Positions 36,481 through 46,186 of a stretch of 64,000 bases of DNA are shown one piece after another. The stretch covers positions 122,428-186,427 of the forward strand of contig JAPUFC010000071.1 of the NCBI GenBank assembly GCA_027492275.1, in the 5' to 3' direction. Below the pieces are notes generated by a model, which was not told where the DNA came from, made no database searches, and saw only the letters and a program-made list of their open reading frames with translations. The stretch comes from Mesorhizobium sp. GTDB lineage: Bacteria > Pseudomonadota > Alphaproteobacteria > Rhizobiales > Rhizobiaceae. The stretch's first letter is position 1. Every line of letters begins with the position of its first letter. The translations under genes were made by a program, and so were the position numbers.

Positions 36481-36487
36481 CCGATCG

Positions 36488-36850
36488 TCAACTGTTCTTC
36501 TTGGTGATCAGCGTGAGCGTGCCGCTGCCGTCCATGCTGGTGGCGATGACCTGCGCCGACGACATGCCTTCCGCCTCCAGGGCCGACTTGGCCTGGGGCG
36601 AGCCGTCGATCAACTGGCGCATGTTGTCGAGCTGTCCGTCGCTCTGCTGGGCCACCACGGCGTTGACCTGCTCCTGCGCGGTCGCCGGCAACTCGGTGAT
36701 GTCCACGACGGTCACCCGCTGGATGGCCGGCGAGGTCTCCTGGACCGCTGGCGGCTGCGGGGTTTGGGGCTGCGCCGGCACGGTCTGGGCATAGGCCGCG
36801 TTGGCGCCGATGAAGGCGACGCCCAATGCCGTGATGAGGAGTCTGCGCAT
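36488..36850 (-). CDS. small secreted hypothetical protein
   Basis: A 120-residue protein with a clear signal peptide (residues 1-22, cleavage after AYAQ or AYA), a proline- and glutamine-rich linker (TVPAQPQTPQPPAVQE) and a compact C-terminal domain of about 75 residues (VTVVDITELPATAQEQVNAV...SAQVIATSMDGSGTLTLITKK). AAGGAA lies 5 bases before the ATG. I do not recognise a named family; similar periplasmic proteins are common in Rhizobiales. It is transcribed alone and ends in a hairpin. Confidence 0.72.
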   Translation of the reverse strand: MRRLLITALGVAFIGANAAYAQTVPAQPQTPQPPAVQETSPAIQRVTVVDITELPATAQEQVNAVVAQQSDGQLDNMRQLIDGSPQAKSALEAEGMSSAQVIATSMDGSGTLTLITKKNS

Positions 36851-37012
36851 CGGATTTCCTTTCGGTTTGGCCCGCCGCGATGCCTAGGGGACCCTTTCAA
36901 TGCGGTGACAAGCCGTCGTTCGGACGGTTGTTTCGTGACCATAAGGTGTCCGAAAAAGGAGCCCCTCGCATCTTGCCGCGATCCGTTTCGGCCGCGCCGG
37001 CGTAGAGGGGAC

Positions 37013-37405
37013 ATGGACACTGTTCTCGCCTATCTCGCCGCCCTGATCGTCTTCGGCGCCCTCGACGCCGTGTGGCTGACGACGATGTCGAGCCGGCTCT
37101 ACCGCCCCGCCCTCGGCGACATGCTGCTCGACCGGCTGCGCGTGATTCCGGCGCTGGTGTTCTACTTCGCCTATCCGGTCGGCATCCTGTTCTTCGCCGC
37201 CGCGCCGGCCGCGGCAACGGGCTCCGTCGCCGCCGCCCTCCTCCACGGCGCGTTGTTCGGCTGCTTCGCCTACGGCACCTACGATCTGACCAACCATGCC
37301 ACGCTGCGCCGCTGGACCCGCGCGGTGACGCTGACGGACCTCGCCTACGGCACCGCCGTCTCCGCACTCACCTCGGCGGCGGCGTTCCATGTCCTGCGCT
37401 GGTAA
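37013..37405 (+). CDS. DUF2177 family membrane protein
   Basis: A 130-residue inner-membrane protein with four predicted helices. Family motifs include LDAVWLTTMSSRLYRPALG after the first helix, FYFAYPVGILFF, and FGCFAYGTYDLTNHATLRRW in the third. DUF2177 proteins have no established function. The start at 37013 gives the normal family N terminus. It converges on the acyltransferase gene at 37418 with a 12-base gap. Confidence 0.9.
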   Translation: MDTVLAYLAALIVFGALDAVWLTTMSSRLYRPALGDMLLDRLRVIPALVFYFAYPVGILFFAAAPAAATGSVAAALLHGALFGCFAYGTYDLTNHATLRRWTRAVTLTDLAYGTAVSALTSAAAFHVLRW

Positions 37406-37417
37406 GGGCCGCCCGCG

Positions 37418-38638
37418 TCAAGCCCCGATGATGTAGCGGCTGCGCCTGCCCGCCGCCCGCTTCACGCCCAGCGTGACGGCGACGCTCAGCAGAAGCACGA
37501 CGCCGCCGTAAATCGCGAGGTCGAGGATGGGATTGCGCGAATGCGGCAGCGACAGCGCCGGCGCCATACGCGTCAGCACCGCGATGATGATGCCGTGGAT
37601 GAAATAGACGCCGAAGCTGATCCGCGCCATGAACCGGAGCGGCGGGGCGAACAGATGGCCCCACCTCGCGAGGAAGCCGCAGAGGAAGAGGATGGCGAGG
37701 TATTTCTGCACCAGCATGTAGTCGAAGCCGAGCGGCCACAGGCCATCGCCGGCGCCGCGCTCCAGATTGCCCACGGAATGCTGGAGGAACACCTGCGCGG
37801 CGGCCACCGACACGGCCGCGCCGGCAAGCAGCAGCAGGACGGGCGGGCGGACGAGGAGCGGCATCAGGCGATGGCGGTGTTCCCAGAACAGCAGTCCGAA
37901 CAGATAGACGTTGGTGAAGTAGAGCAGGCTGTGCACGGGATCGAGATTGCTCGCCGGCCTGTGAAGCCACAGGGCCAAGGCGAGGAACGCGCCCAACACG
38001 GCAAGCCGCCGCCAGGCGGATTTCAGCCGGATGAAGCGGTCGAACAGCGGCGCGGCAGCGAACAGCAGCATGGCGAAGGGGATGTACCAGTACGCGGTCA
38101 CCATCCGCCCCGTCGCCATCAGCGCCACGAACTCGATGAACGGGCTGTCGGGATAGGGCTGCCCGTCCTTGACGGCGGTGACGTAGAAGATTCCGGTGAC
38201 GATCTCGGCCAGCGCGACAGGCGACGCGAGCAGCAGATAGGGCAGGCCTACATAGAGCGCCTTCTTCCTCAGGAAATCGCCATAGGCGATGCGGCCGAAA
38301 AAGACCTGCCTGTACAGGAAGCCGGAGATGAAGACGAAATAGGACGTGCCCCCGTCGATCAGCGTCGGCACGACATACTGCCACGACATGACCGGCGGCA
38401 GGTTCCGGTCGTCGAAATAGCCGCCAGCCAGCGTGTAGCAGTGGCCCAGCACGATCAGGATGATCGCCAGGCCGCGGAACAGTTCGATATAGGCGACGTG
38501 CTCCCTTTGGCCCGAAGCGATGGCGGGGGCCGGAGCGATGGCGGGGCCGGGCGAGGCCCTCGCTCCAGGTACGGGCGCGCCGGCATCCTCGAAGACGCCT
38601 TCACGGGCCGCGCGCACGCCTGAGCCCACAGGATTCAT
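37418..38638 (-). CDS. acyltransferase 3 family membrane protein
   Basis: A 406-residue polytopic O-acyltransferase. After a 45-residue alanine- and proline-rich cytoplasmic head, the family motif ELFRGLAIILIVLGH (with the likely catalytic histidine) opens the first helix; about ten helices follow. Such enzymes add acetyl or succinyl groups to surface polysaccharides. It overlaps the preceding acyltransferase gene by 4 bases (ATGA), so both are translated together and probably modify the same polymer. Confidence 0.87.
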   Translation of the reverse strand: MNPVGSGVRAAREGVFEDAGAPVPGARASPGPAIAPAPAIASGQREHVAYIELFRGLAIILIVLGHCYTLAGGYFDDRNLPPVMSWQYVVPTLIDGGTSYFVFISGFLYRQVFFGRIAYGDFLRKKALYVGLPYLLLASPVALAEIVTGIFYVTAVKDGQPYPDSPFIEFVALMATGRMVTAYWYIPFAMLLFAAAPLFDRFIRLKSAWRRLAVLGAFLALALWLHRPASNLDPVHSLLYFTNVYLFGLLFWEHRHRLMPLLVRPPVLLLLAGAAVSVAAAQVFLQHSVGNLERGAGDGLWPLGFDYMLVQKYLAILFLCGFLARWGHLFAPPLRFMARISFGVYFIHGIIIAVLTRMAPALSLPHSRNPILDLAIYGGVVLLLSVAVTLGVKRAAGRRSRYIIGA

Positions 38639-39714
38639 CGCGTTTCCGGCGTCAGCGGAGCGGCGGACTCGACCGGGGCCCTGCGGCGCGAGGCGAGCCT
38701 GCGGCCGATTTCGATCAGCGGCGCCTCGACAAGCCTGTTGAGCACGAGGCCGGCCGCCAGCGCGAGCAGGTAGCACACGAGGAACAAAGCGGGCCACGGC
38801 AGCGACAGGCCCGCCATGCCCAGCGCCATCGCCACCGCGTTGATGACCAGCACATGCGTCAGATAGACCGCGTAGGTCAGACGTCCCGCCGCCGCGATGG
38901 GGCGCAAGGCGAGCACCCTGGACAGCCACGTCTCCTTTCGCCCGAGCCACAGCCCGGCGATGAGGAAGGCGCCGAAGAACGAGATCAGGATGTTCCAGGC
39001 ATAGGCGTGCGGCAGGAGCACCGAGCCCGCATAGGCGACGGCCAGGGCCGCCGAGGCGAGGACGGAGACCCTGCTCCATGCCGGCCAGTCCCGAAGCCCG
39101 TCGCGGCCCATGACGAGCCAGGCCAGCGCCGCGCCGAAACCGAGCCCGGCATAACCCCGGATCACCAGCTCGAAATTGTGCGCCGGCGCGATGAGCGCGA
39201 CGATGCCCGCCAAGAGCAGCACGGGCGCGGCCGCGACGCCGCGGAACAGGAAGAACAGCGCGCACGGCCACAGGATGTAGAATTTCTCCTCGATGCCGAG
39301 CGTCCATGAATGGCCGAACATCAGGCCGTCCACATGGTGCATGTACTCGCCGTTGAAGCTGATGAAGTAGGGAAAGCCGTATTGGAAGTTCTCGACCTCC
39401 AGCGGGCTTCCGGTCTTCATGGCGAGCAGCGACGCGGCGACGAAGTAAAACAGGATGGTCAGGAGATACAGGGGCACGATCCTGAAGAAGCGCCGGATGT
39501 AGAAGGAGCCGAGGTCGATGCGCCCGTTCCGCTTGCGCTCGGCGAGCAGCAGATAGGTGATCAGCCACCCGCTCAGCGCGAAGAACACGTCCACGCCGAC
39601 GGAGCCGTTGATCATGTCCGATTGGCCGGGCACGTGGCCGGCCACCGTGAACAGGATGCAGAAGGCGCGCACCCCGTCCAGTTCGGGCCTGTATGCGGTT
39701 TGCGGCTTTTCCAT
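38635..39714 (-). CDS. OafA/YrhL-type acyltransferase
   Basis: A 359-residue membrane O-acyltransferase with the family start YRPELDGVRAFCILFTVAGH and the second motif GVDVFFALSGWLITYLLLAE. The extracellular active-site region GHSWTLGIEEKFYILWP is also conserved. It lacks the SGNH hydrolase domain of longer relatives. I chose the start at 39714 because the family motif follows at the usual distance; an ATG 42 bases upstream is possible. It probably acylates an exopolysaccharide or O-antigen. Confidence 0.9.
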   Translation of the reverse strand: MEKPQTAYRPELDGVRAFCILFTVAGHVPGQSDMINGSVGVDVFFALSGWLITYLLLAERKRNGRIDLGSFYIRRFFRIVPLYLLTILFYFVAASLLAMKTGSPLEVENFQYGFPYFISFNGEYMHHVDGLMFGHSWTLGIEEKFYILWPCALFFLFRGVAAAPVLLLAGIVALIAPAHNFELVIRGYAGLGFGAALAWLVMGRDGLRDWPAWSRVSVLASAALAVAYAGSVLLPHAYAWNILISFFGAFLIAGLWLGRKETWLSRVLALRPIAAAGRLTYAVYLTHVLVINAVAMALGMAGLSLPWPALFLVCYLLALAAGLVLNRLVEAPLIEIGRRLASRRRAPVESAAPLTPETR

Positions 39715-39826
39715 GCAGACGGCGGTCCGTAGAGGCGGTTCAACGACCGCGCACATTGACCGGGAAGCCTTTAAATTTGACTTCCTCGCTCGCTCGCAAT
39801 CGAACGATCCGTCATTTCGCGGCGGC

Positions 39827-41353
39827 TCACGCGGTCGCGCCGGTCCGGATTCCCGCGCCGAGGATCATTCCCGCGAGCCCGAGGAAGAGGGTCAGCGTCA
39901 GCAGCGAGAAATAGGCCTCCTCCTGAAACAGGCCGTTGACCACCAGCGACAGCAGCGACAACGCGGCCGCCGCATGCAGGTCGTTGCGGGTGATGCGCGC
40001 CAGGCCCATGGTCCTGCACGCGATCCACACATAGACGGCGATGACGGCGAAGGCGAACACGCCCATCTGGTAGAGAAGGACGCCGACGGAGCTTTCCACC
40101 GGGAAGGGCGTGCGCCCCAGCGCCTGCGCCAGCGGCCAGTCGATGGTCGAGAACTCCGACGAATAGTTGCCGCCCGCACCCAGGCCGTGGCCGATGGGGT
40201 TCAAGGCGAATTCGTAGAAACCCGACATCAGGCCGAGGACGTGGAAATCGCCGATGTGGAGCCCGACGACGCAGCCGACGACGGCATAGACGCCCAGGGC
40301 CGCGCCATGCAGGCAAAGCGCCATCCTGCTGCCGAACAGCCGGAACACGGTCCAGCTCAGCCCCACCATCAGGAACATGATCAGCGGGCCCTTGGCATTG
40401 CACAGGAACATCAGGACGAAGAACAGCGCCGCCTGCACCAGGCGGCCCCGGTAGAGCGAGAAGGTGGTGAAAAAGGCCAGGCAATAGGCGAAGCTGATCG
40501 AGTGCATGTTGGGCCCGAACAGGCGCATCATGACGATCCCGAGATCGGACAGGAGCGGCGAGTTGAAGAACTCGATCTTGAACGTGTCGGTCAGCCCGGT
40601 GACCACCCGCCCCGTCTCGCGCAGCGTCTTGTCGTAGTCCATGGTCTGCCAGTTCGGTCCGGCGTTCAGCGCCCAGAACGTGTCGCCATTGGTGAAATAG
40701 AGCCATTCGTCCCGGAACAGGAACTCGGCGAACCCGCAATAGAGCACGATCGCGCCGATGGCCGACAGCGCCGCGCCAAGCCGCACCGGCGCGTTGGCGA
40801 AGCCGATCAGGCAGATCTGGAACAGCAGCAGCGGCGAGACGACGTTGCGCAGATAGACGATCGCGGTGAAGCCGTAGAGCGCGAAGCCGACGAGAAAATA
40901 GGCGCCGATCAGGACCATCGCGCCCACGGTGACGCGGATGAAGCGGTAGACGGCGGCGTCCTGCGGCTCGGTCAGGAAGCGCCAGGCCGTCACCAGCCAG
41001 GTGATGCACAGGATAAAGAAATTGTAGGACCGGATGATGTCGAAATCGTCCGGCGTGTGGATCCTGCCCGACACGAAGGAAACGGCCAGGTTCTGGAAGA
41101 TGAAGGCGAACAGCACCGAGACAATGGCCGCCGAGGGCGACAGGATCGCGCAGCCGCCGGCCAGGAGCAGCACCGCGGCGATGCCCAGAAGGGGATGGGT
41201 CGTGTGCGCCACCACCGGCAGCACAGTGACGGCGGCCGCCACGCAAAGCTGGAGCAGCCCGCCGATCAGCTCGCCGGCCTGAGACCTCTCCCCTCCGGCG
41301 GGAAGAGCGCCCGTTTCTGGCAATGGGAGCCGTGCCGCTCCGATCGTCTGCAT
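39827..41353 (-). CDS. O-antigen ligase/polymerase-like membrane protein
   Basis: A 508-residue protein with about 12 transmembrane helices and a large periplasmic loop (about residues 245-330, including NGDTFWALNAGPNWQTMDYDK). The topology and the segment ALNPIGHGLGAGGNYS near residue 390 fit the Wzy/WaaL/exopolysaccharide polymerase group. Sequence conservation in this family is low, so the exact role (polymerase or ligase) is open. The two acyltransferase genes follow on the same strand, which suggests a small surface polysaccharide locus. Its start faces a TetR gene across 239 bases. Confidence 0.75.
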   Translation of the reverse strand: MQTIGAARLPLPETGALPAGGERSQAGELIGGLLQLCVAAAVTVLPVVAHTTHPLLGIAAVLLLAGGCAILSPSAAIVSVLFAFIFQNLAVSFVSGRIHTPDDFDIIRSYNFFILCITWLVTAWRFLTEPQDAAVYRFIRVTVGAMVLIGAYFLVGFALYGFTAIVYLRNVVSPLLLFQICLIGFANAPVRLGAALSAIGAIVLYCGFAEFLFRDEWLYFTNGDTFWALNAGPNWQTMDYDKTLRETGRVVTGLTDTFKIEFFNSPLLSDLGIVMMRLFGPNMHSISFAYCLAFFTTFSLYRGRLVQAALFFVLMFLCNAKGPLIMFLMVGLSWTVFRLFGSRMALCLHGAALGVYAVVGCVVGLHIGDFHVLGLMSGFYEFALNPIGHGLGAGGNYSSEFSTIDWPLAQALGRTPFPVESSVGVLLYQMGVFAFAVIAVYVWIACRTMGLARITRNDLHAAAALSLLSLVVNGLFQEEAYFSLLTLTLFLGLAGMILGAGIRTGATA

Positions 41354-41488
41354 GGAACCTCGCGACGGCGCGACGCGACCCCCGCGCGGCGCCGGTTCGA
41401 TCTGTGCTCCCGGACGGTTAATATTCCGCTTCGACACGGGCGCTTCGACGCCGCCGCCGCGCCGCGCCGCCAGCGCGAAAACACCGTG

Positions 41489-41508
41489 AATCGAGCGAGT
41501 GCTCGATT
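41489..41508. promoter_or_regulatory. 20-bp palindrome between wzy-like and TetR genes
   Basis: AATCGAGC-GAGT-GCTCGATT, an 8-bp perfect inverted repeat with a 4-base spacer, 85 bases before the TetR gene and 136 bases before the polymerase gene. It is a good candidate operator for the TetR protein. Confidence 0.6.
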
Positions 41509-41592
41509 TATGAAACGGCATCCGGGGCGGGCGCGGAGATTGTGCGGGGCCGGTCGAGCCTGTACCTGTGCGCTTCCCAAGGAATCGGCAAG

Positions 41593-42297
41593 ATGGTCCC
41601 GCCCGCACCCCTCAACCTCTCGCGCTACACATCCGAGCAGCTCTGCGCGCGGATCTTCCTGCGCCACGCCTCCCGCATCCGGGTGAAGAAGCAGCATGTC
41701 GCGGTGGGCAACCTGGTGCGGATCGTCGACGCCTTCCTGAAGCTGACGACGCGGAACGGCTTCCACGCGACGTCGCTGCGCGACCTGGCGGCCGAGTCGG
41801 GGCTGAGCATGGGCGGGCTCTATTCCTACTTCGACAGCAAGGAGACCTTGCTGGTGATGGTCCTGGAAGAGGTGGAGGAGGCCGTGCGCGAGCTTCTGGC
41901 ATCGGCGCCGGCCGACGTCGTCGCCGACCCAAGGCGCAACCTGCTGTGGTTGATCGACGCCCATATCCGCCTCACGGAGGCCATGCAGCGCTGGTTCGTC
42001 TTCGCCTACATGGAAGCGAAATCGTTTCCGAAGACCGCCAAGACCGCGGCGATCGACAGCGAGCTCGTGGCCGAGCGCACGATCGCGGACATCCTGCGGC
42101 GCGGGGTCGAGCGCGGCGCGTTCGCCGTGGCCGACATCGAGCTGACCGCCGCCATCGTCAAGCCCCTCCTCCAGGACTGGTACGTGAAACGGGCGAAGTA
42201 CCGGCGGCGCGGCGTCTCGGTCGGCGACTACGTGTCGACGGTGTCCGCCCTGGTGATGGACGGCATCGACGCCGGCAGCGACCCGGGCGCGCGATAG
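41593..42297 (+). CDS. TetR/AcrR family regulator
   Basis: A 234-residue regulator with an unusually long head (residues 1-38) before the TetR helix-turn-helix (about 40-85, TTRNGFHATSLRDLAAESGL then SMGGLYSYFDSKETLL). The remaining helical domain binds an unknown ligand. The C terminus (VKPLLQDWYVKRAKYRRRGV) resembles regulators of acyl-CoA or fatty acid genes, a weak hint. AAGGAA lies 7 bases before the ATG. It diverges from the polysaccharide polymerase gene and may control it or itself through the palindrome at 41489. Confidence 0.85.
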   Translation: MVPPAPLNLSRYTSEQLCARIFLRHASRIRVKKQHVAVGNLVRIVDAFLKLTTRNGFHATSLRDLAAESGLSMGGLYSYFDSKETLLVMVLEEVEEAVRELLASAPADVVADPRRNLLWLIDAHIRLTEAMQRWFVFAYMEAKSFPKTAKTAAIDSELVAERTIADILRRGVERGAFAVADIELTAAIVKPLLQDWYVKRAKYRRRGVSVGDYVSTVSALVMDGIDAGSDPGAR

Positions 42298-42323
42298 ACC
42301 CGGTCCGCCGTTGGAACCGTCCG

Positions 42324-43736
42324 TCAGGAAAAGACCTTGCCGGGGTTGAGAATGTTTTTCGGATCGAGCGCGCGCTTGATTTCACGCATCACATCCACGC
42401 CGCCGCCGAGCTCGCCCGGCAGAAACCCCATCTTGCCCTGCCCCACGCCGTGCTCGCCGGTGCAGGTGCCGTCCATGCCGATGGCGCGGCGGTTCAGGCG
42501 CGCCACGAATTTTTCCGCCGCCGCGATCTCGGCCGCGTTCTCCATGTCCATCAGCACCAGCACATGGAAATTGCCGTCGCCGACATGGCCGACGATCGGC
42601 GCCAGAAGCCCCATCTTGGCGATGTCCGCCTCTGTTTCCGCAATGCAGTCGGCCAGCCGCGAGATCGGCACGCAGACGTCCGTGGACAAGGCCCGCGCGC
42701 CGGGCCGCAGCGCAACCGAGGCCCAGTAGGCATCGTGACGCGCCTGCCAAAGCTTGGTGCGCTCCTCGGCCTTGCTGGTCCACAGGAACGGCCCGCCGCC
42801 GAGGTCCGCCGCGATCTCGCCGAAGCTTTCGGCCTGCTCGGCCACCCCCGCCTCCGATCCGTGGAACTCCACGAAGAGGCAGGGCGTCTCGGGGTAGTCG
42901 AGCCTGGAATAGGCCTTCAGCGCCCGCATCTGCAGCGCGTTGACCAGTTCGATGCGGGCCACCGGGATGCCGAGCTGGATGGTGGCTATCGTCGCCTGGC
43001 AGGCCGCCGCGACGCTGGGGAACGGGCAGACGCCGCCCGAGATCGCCTGCGGGATGCCCGCCAGCCTCAAGGTCAGTTCGGTGATGATGCCGAGCGTGCC
43101 TTCCGAGCCGACCAGCAGCCGGGCGAGGTCGTAGCCGGCCGAGCTTTTGCGCGCCCGGCCGCCCGTCTTCACCACGCTGCCATCGGCCATCACCGCCGTC
43201 AGCGACAATACGTTCTCACGCATGGTCCCGTAGCGCACCGCGTTGGTGCCGGAAGCGCGGGTGGCCGCCATGCCGCCGAGGCTGGCATTGGCGCCCGGGT
43301 CGATCGGAAAGAAAAGCCCGGTGTCGCGAAGCTGGGCGTTGAGCCCCTGCCGCGTCAGCCCCGCCTCCACCGTGCAGTCGAGATCCTCGGCGTTGACGGC
43401 GATCAGCCGGGTCATGCGCGACATATCCAGCGAGACGCCGCCGCCCGGCGCGTTGACGTGGCCCTCCAGCGAGGTTCCCGTGCCGTAGGCGATGACCGGC
43501 GCGCCATGCTCGGCGCACACCCCCACCACGGTCCGCACGTCCTCGACGCTCTCGGCGAAGGCGACGGCGTCGGGCGGCTGGTTGGGAATGTAGGTCGTCG
43601 TGTGGGCGTGCTGCTGGCGCAGCGCCAGCCCGGTTTGAAGCCGCTCGCCCAGCCGCTGCTTCAGCACGCCTACGGCGGCGGCTATGCCCTGCGCGTTCCT
43701 CGGCACGGCGGGAATGTCTTCGAGCGCCATGGCCAC
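42324..43736 (-). CDS. FAD-linked oxidase, D-lactate dehydrogenase (cytochrome) type
   Basis: A 470-residue flavoprotein of the GlcD/D-lactate dehydrogenase family. The FAD-binding PCMH domain spans about 55-235, with VIAYGTGTSLEGHVNAPGG and the motif PIDPGANASLGGMAATRASG. The C-terminal oxidase domain has VGHVGDGNFHVLVLMD and the ending GTCTGEHGVGQGKMGFL. It oxidises a 2-hydroxy acid, probably D-lactate, passing electrons to the respiratory chain. There is no partner glcE/glcF, so it is not a full glycolate oxidase. It lies 50 bases after tex. Confidence 0.87.
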   Translation of the reverse strand: MAMALEDIPAVPRNAQGIAAAVGVLKQRLGERLQTGLALRQQHAHTTTYIPNQPPDAVAFAESVEDVRTVVGVCAEHGAPVIAYGTGTSLEGHVNAPGGGVSLDMSRMTRLIAVNAEDLDCTVEAGLTRQGLNAQLRDTGLFFPIDPGANASLGGMAATRASGTNAVRYGTMRENVLSLTAVMADGSVVKTGGRARKSSAGYDLARLLVGSEGTLGIITELTLRLAGIPQAISGGVCPFPSVAAACQATIATIQLGIPVARIELVNALQMRALKAYSRLDYPETPCLFVEFHGSEAGVAEQAESFGEIAADLGGGPFLWTSKAEERTKLWQARHDAYWASVALRPGARALSTDVCVPISRLADCIAETEADIAKMGLLAPIVGHVGDGNFHVLVLMDMENAAEIAAAEKFVARLNRRAIGMDGTCTGEHGVGQGKMGFLPGELGGGVDVMREIKRALDPKNILNPGKVFS

Positions 43737-43786
43737 CTCCCCTTGATGATGATGCTCCGCGCGGGCGCGGATTGTCCAGCGGCCGC

Positions 43787-46102
43787 CTACTTGCCGCGTT
43801 TCATCGCCTCGGCCAGCGCGGCGCCGAAGGCGCCCGTAGACGGAGCATCCTGTCTGCCCCGGCGGGCCTGTCCCCCGTCCGGGCGGTGGCCGCGTTCGGC
43901 CGGCTTGGCGGCACGGTCGGACTGGCCGGGCGCCTGGTCCTTTCGCATCGACAGGCTGATGCGCTTGCGCGGCACGTCGACCTCCAGCACGCGCACCTTG
44001 ACCACGTCGCCGGCCTTCACCACCTCGTGCGCGTCCTTGACGAAGCGGTCGGCGAGCTGGGAGACATGGACGAGGCCGTCCTGATGCACGCCGATGTCGA
44101 CGAAGGCGCCGAAGGCGGCCACGTTCGTCACCGTGCCCTCCAGCGTCATGCCGGGCTTCAGATCCTTGATGTCGTCCACCCCGTCGGCGAAGGTCGCGGT
44201 GCGGAAGGCGGGACGGGGATCGCGTCCGGGCTTTTCCAGCTCGGCGATGATGTCGCGCACGGTCGGCAGGCCGAAGCGCTCGTCGACGAAGACGCGCGGG
44301 TCCAGCCCCTTCAGCCGGGCGGCATCGCCGAGCAGGTCGCGTACGTCGCGGCCGCAGGCCTGCACGATGCGGCGCGCCACGCCGTAGGCCTCGGGATGCA
44401 CCGCCGACGCGTCGAGCGGCTCGCTGCCGTCGCGGATGCGCAGGAAGCCGGCGCTCTGCTCGAAGGTGCGCTGGCCGAGCCGCGCGACATCCAGAAGCTG
44501 CCTGCGGCTGCGGAACGGACCGTTGGCGTCGCGGTGAGCGACGATGGCCTCTGCCAGCGAGGCGCCGATGCCGGACACGCGCGACAGGAGCGGCGCCGAC
44601 GCCGTGTTCAGGTCGACGCCAACCGCGTTGACCGCGTCCTCGACCACGGCGTCCAGCGCCCGCGCGAGCTGGTACTGGTCGACATCGTGCTGGTACTGGC
44701 CGACGCCGATCGACTTCGGCTCGATCTTCACCAGCTCGGCCAGCGGGTTCTGAAGCCGGCGCGCGATGGACACCGCGCCGCGCAGCGACACGTCGAGGCC
44801 GGGGAATTCCGCCGCCGCCGCTGCCGAGGCCGAATAGACCGAGGCGCCCGCCTCCGAGACGATGACCTTGAGCGGCTTGGGCCGGTCGTTCGGCATCGCC
44901 GCCAGCATGTCGGCGACCAGCCGCTCGGTCTCGCGGCTGCCGGTGCCGTTGCCGATGGCGACGAGCTCCACGCCATGCCTGCCGATCAGCGCGGCGAGCT
45001 CGGCCTGCGCGCCCCGCACGTCGTTTCGCGGCGGGAACGGGTAGACGGTGGTCGTCGCCAGAAGCTTGCCCGTGCGGTCGACCAGAGCCACCTTGACGCC
45101 GGTGCGGATGCCGGGATCGAGCCCCATGGTGGCGCGCGAGCCGGCCGGCGCGGCCAGCAGCAGGTCCTTCAGGTTGCGGGCGAACACGTCGATGGCCTCG
45201 GCATCGGCGCGCTCGCGCATGTCGCGCATCAGGTCGAGCGACAGCGACAGGAACAGCTTCACCCGCCAGACCCAGCCGGCCACCTCCATCAGCCAGGCGT
45301 CGCCCGGCAGCGTGCCGCCGATGCCGTAGGCGGCGGCGACGGCGCGCACCGCCGGCTTGACCGGCGAGGGGTCGTCGGCGTCCAGCTCCAGATCCAGCGA
45401 CAGCACGTCCTCGTTGCGGCCGCGCAGCATGGCCAGCGCGCGGTGGCTCGGCACGTTCGCCCAGCGCTCGGAATGGTCGAAATAGTCGGAGAATTTCGCG
45501 CCGGCCTCCTGCTTGCCGTCGACGACGCGGGCGCGCAGCACGGCCCGTTCCTTCATGATGGAACGCAGCCTTCCGATCAGCTCGGCATTCTCCGAGACCT
45601 TTTCCGCGACGATGTCGCGCGCGCCTTCCAGCGCGGCCTTCACGTCCGGCACGTCGGCGGTCAGGTAGGTTTCGGCGAGCACGGCGGGCACGGCCTTGCG
45701 GTCGGCGAGGATCGCTTCGGCAAGAGCGCCAAGCCCCCGCTCGCGGGCGATCTCCGCCTTTGTCCGCCGCTTCGGCTTGTAGGGGAGATAGATGTCCTCA
45801 AGCTCGGTCTTGGTCATCACGGCGGCGATCGCGCCTTCGAGCTCCGGCGTCAGCTTGCCCTGCTCGCGGATGGAGTTGAGGATCGTGTCGCGCCGCGCCT
45901 CCAGCTCGCGCAGATAGGCGAGGCGTTCCGCGAGCTGGCGCAACTGCGTGTCGTCCAGTCCGCCGGTCACCTCCTTGCGGTAGCGGGCGATGAAAGGCAC
46001 GGTCGCGCCCTCATCGAGCAGGCGGGTCGCGGCCTCGACCTGCGCCGGCCTGGCGGCGATCTCCTCGGCGATGCGGGCGGAAAAATCTCTGACGGCGGCC
46101 AT
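43787..46102 (-). CDS. tex: Tex family RNA-binding transcription accessory protein
   Basis: A 771-residue Tex protein. Order: helical N-terminal region with [19 protein letters not shown], YqgF/RNase H-like domain near 320-450 ([16 protein letters not shown]), helix-hairpin-helix repeats (about 490-560, [21 protein letters not shown]), and a C-terminal S1 RNA-binding domain (about 645-715, [24 protein letters not shown] in part). A basic tail ends it. Tex binds RNA and contacts the transcription machinery. The start at 46102 is preferred; an upstream in-frame ATG (46132) is possible. Confidence 0.97.
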   Translation of the reverse strand: MAAVRDFSARIAEEIAARPAQVEAATRLLDEGATVPFIARYRKEVTGGLDDTQLRQLAERLAYLRELEARRDTILNSIREQGKLTPELEGAIAAVMTKTELEDIYLPYKPKRRTKAEIARERGLGALAEAILADRKAVPAVLAETYLTADVPDVKAALEGARDIVAEKVSENAELIGRLRSIMKERAVLRARVVDGKQEAGAKFSDYFDHSERWANVPSHRALAMLRGRNEDVLSLDLELDADDPSPVKPAVRAVAAAYGIGGTLPGDAWLMEVAGWVWRVKLFLSLSLDLMRDMRERADAEAIDVFARNLKDLLLAAPAGSRATMGLDPGIRTGVKVALVDRTGKLLATTTVYPFPPRNDVRGAQAELAALIGRHGVELVAIGNGTGSRETERLVADMLAAMPNDRPKPLKVIVSEAGASVYSASAAAAAEFPGLDVSLRGAVSIARRLQNPLAELVKIEPKSIGVGQYQHDVDQYQLARALDAVVEDAVNAVGVDLNTASAPLLSRVSGIGASLAEAIVAHRDANGPFRSRRQLLDVARLGQRTFEQSAGFLRIRDGSEPLDASAVHPEAYGVARRIVQACGRDVRDLLGDAARLKGLDPRVFVDERFGLPTVRDIIAELEKPGRDPRPAFRTATFADGVDDIKDLKPGMTLEGTVTNVAAFGAFVDIGVHQDGLVHVSQLADRFVKDAHEVVKAGDVVKVRVLEVDVPRKRISLSMRKDQAPGQSDRAAKPAERGHRPDGGQARRGRQDAPSTGAFGAALAEAMKRGK

Positions 46103-46186
46103 GGCACTCTTGAATCGTTGCAGGGGCGGCAAGCTTTACCAGAGCGCCGGCAAAACGCCACCGCGACGCCCGTCAAGGACGGACGG

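Noticed and set aside
42324..43736. Glycolate oxidase subunit GlcD
   Set aside because: No glcE or glcF gene is adjacent, and the protein is a stand-alone flavoprotein, so a D-lactate dehydrogenase-type role is the better reading.
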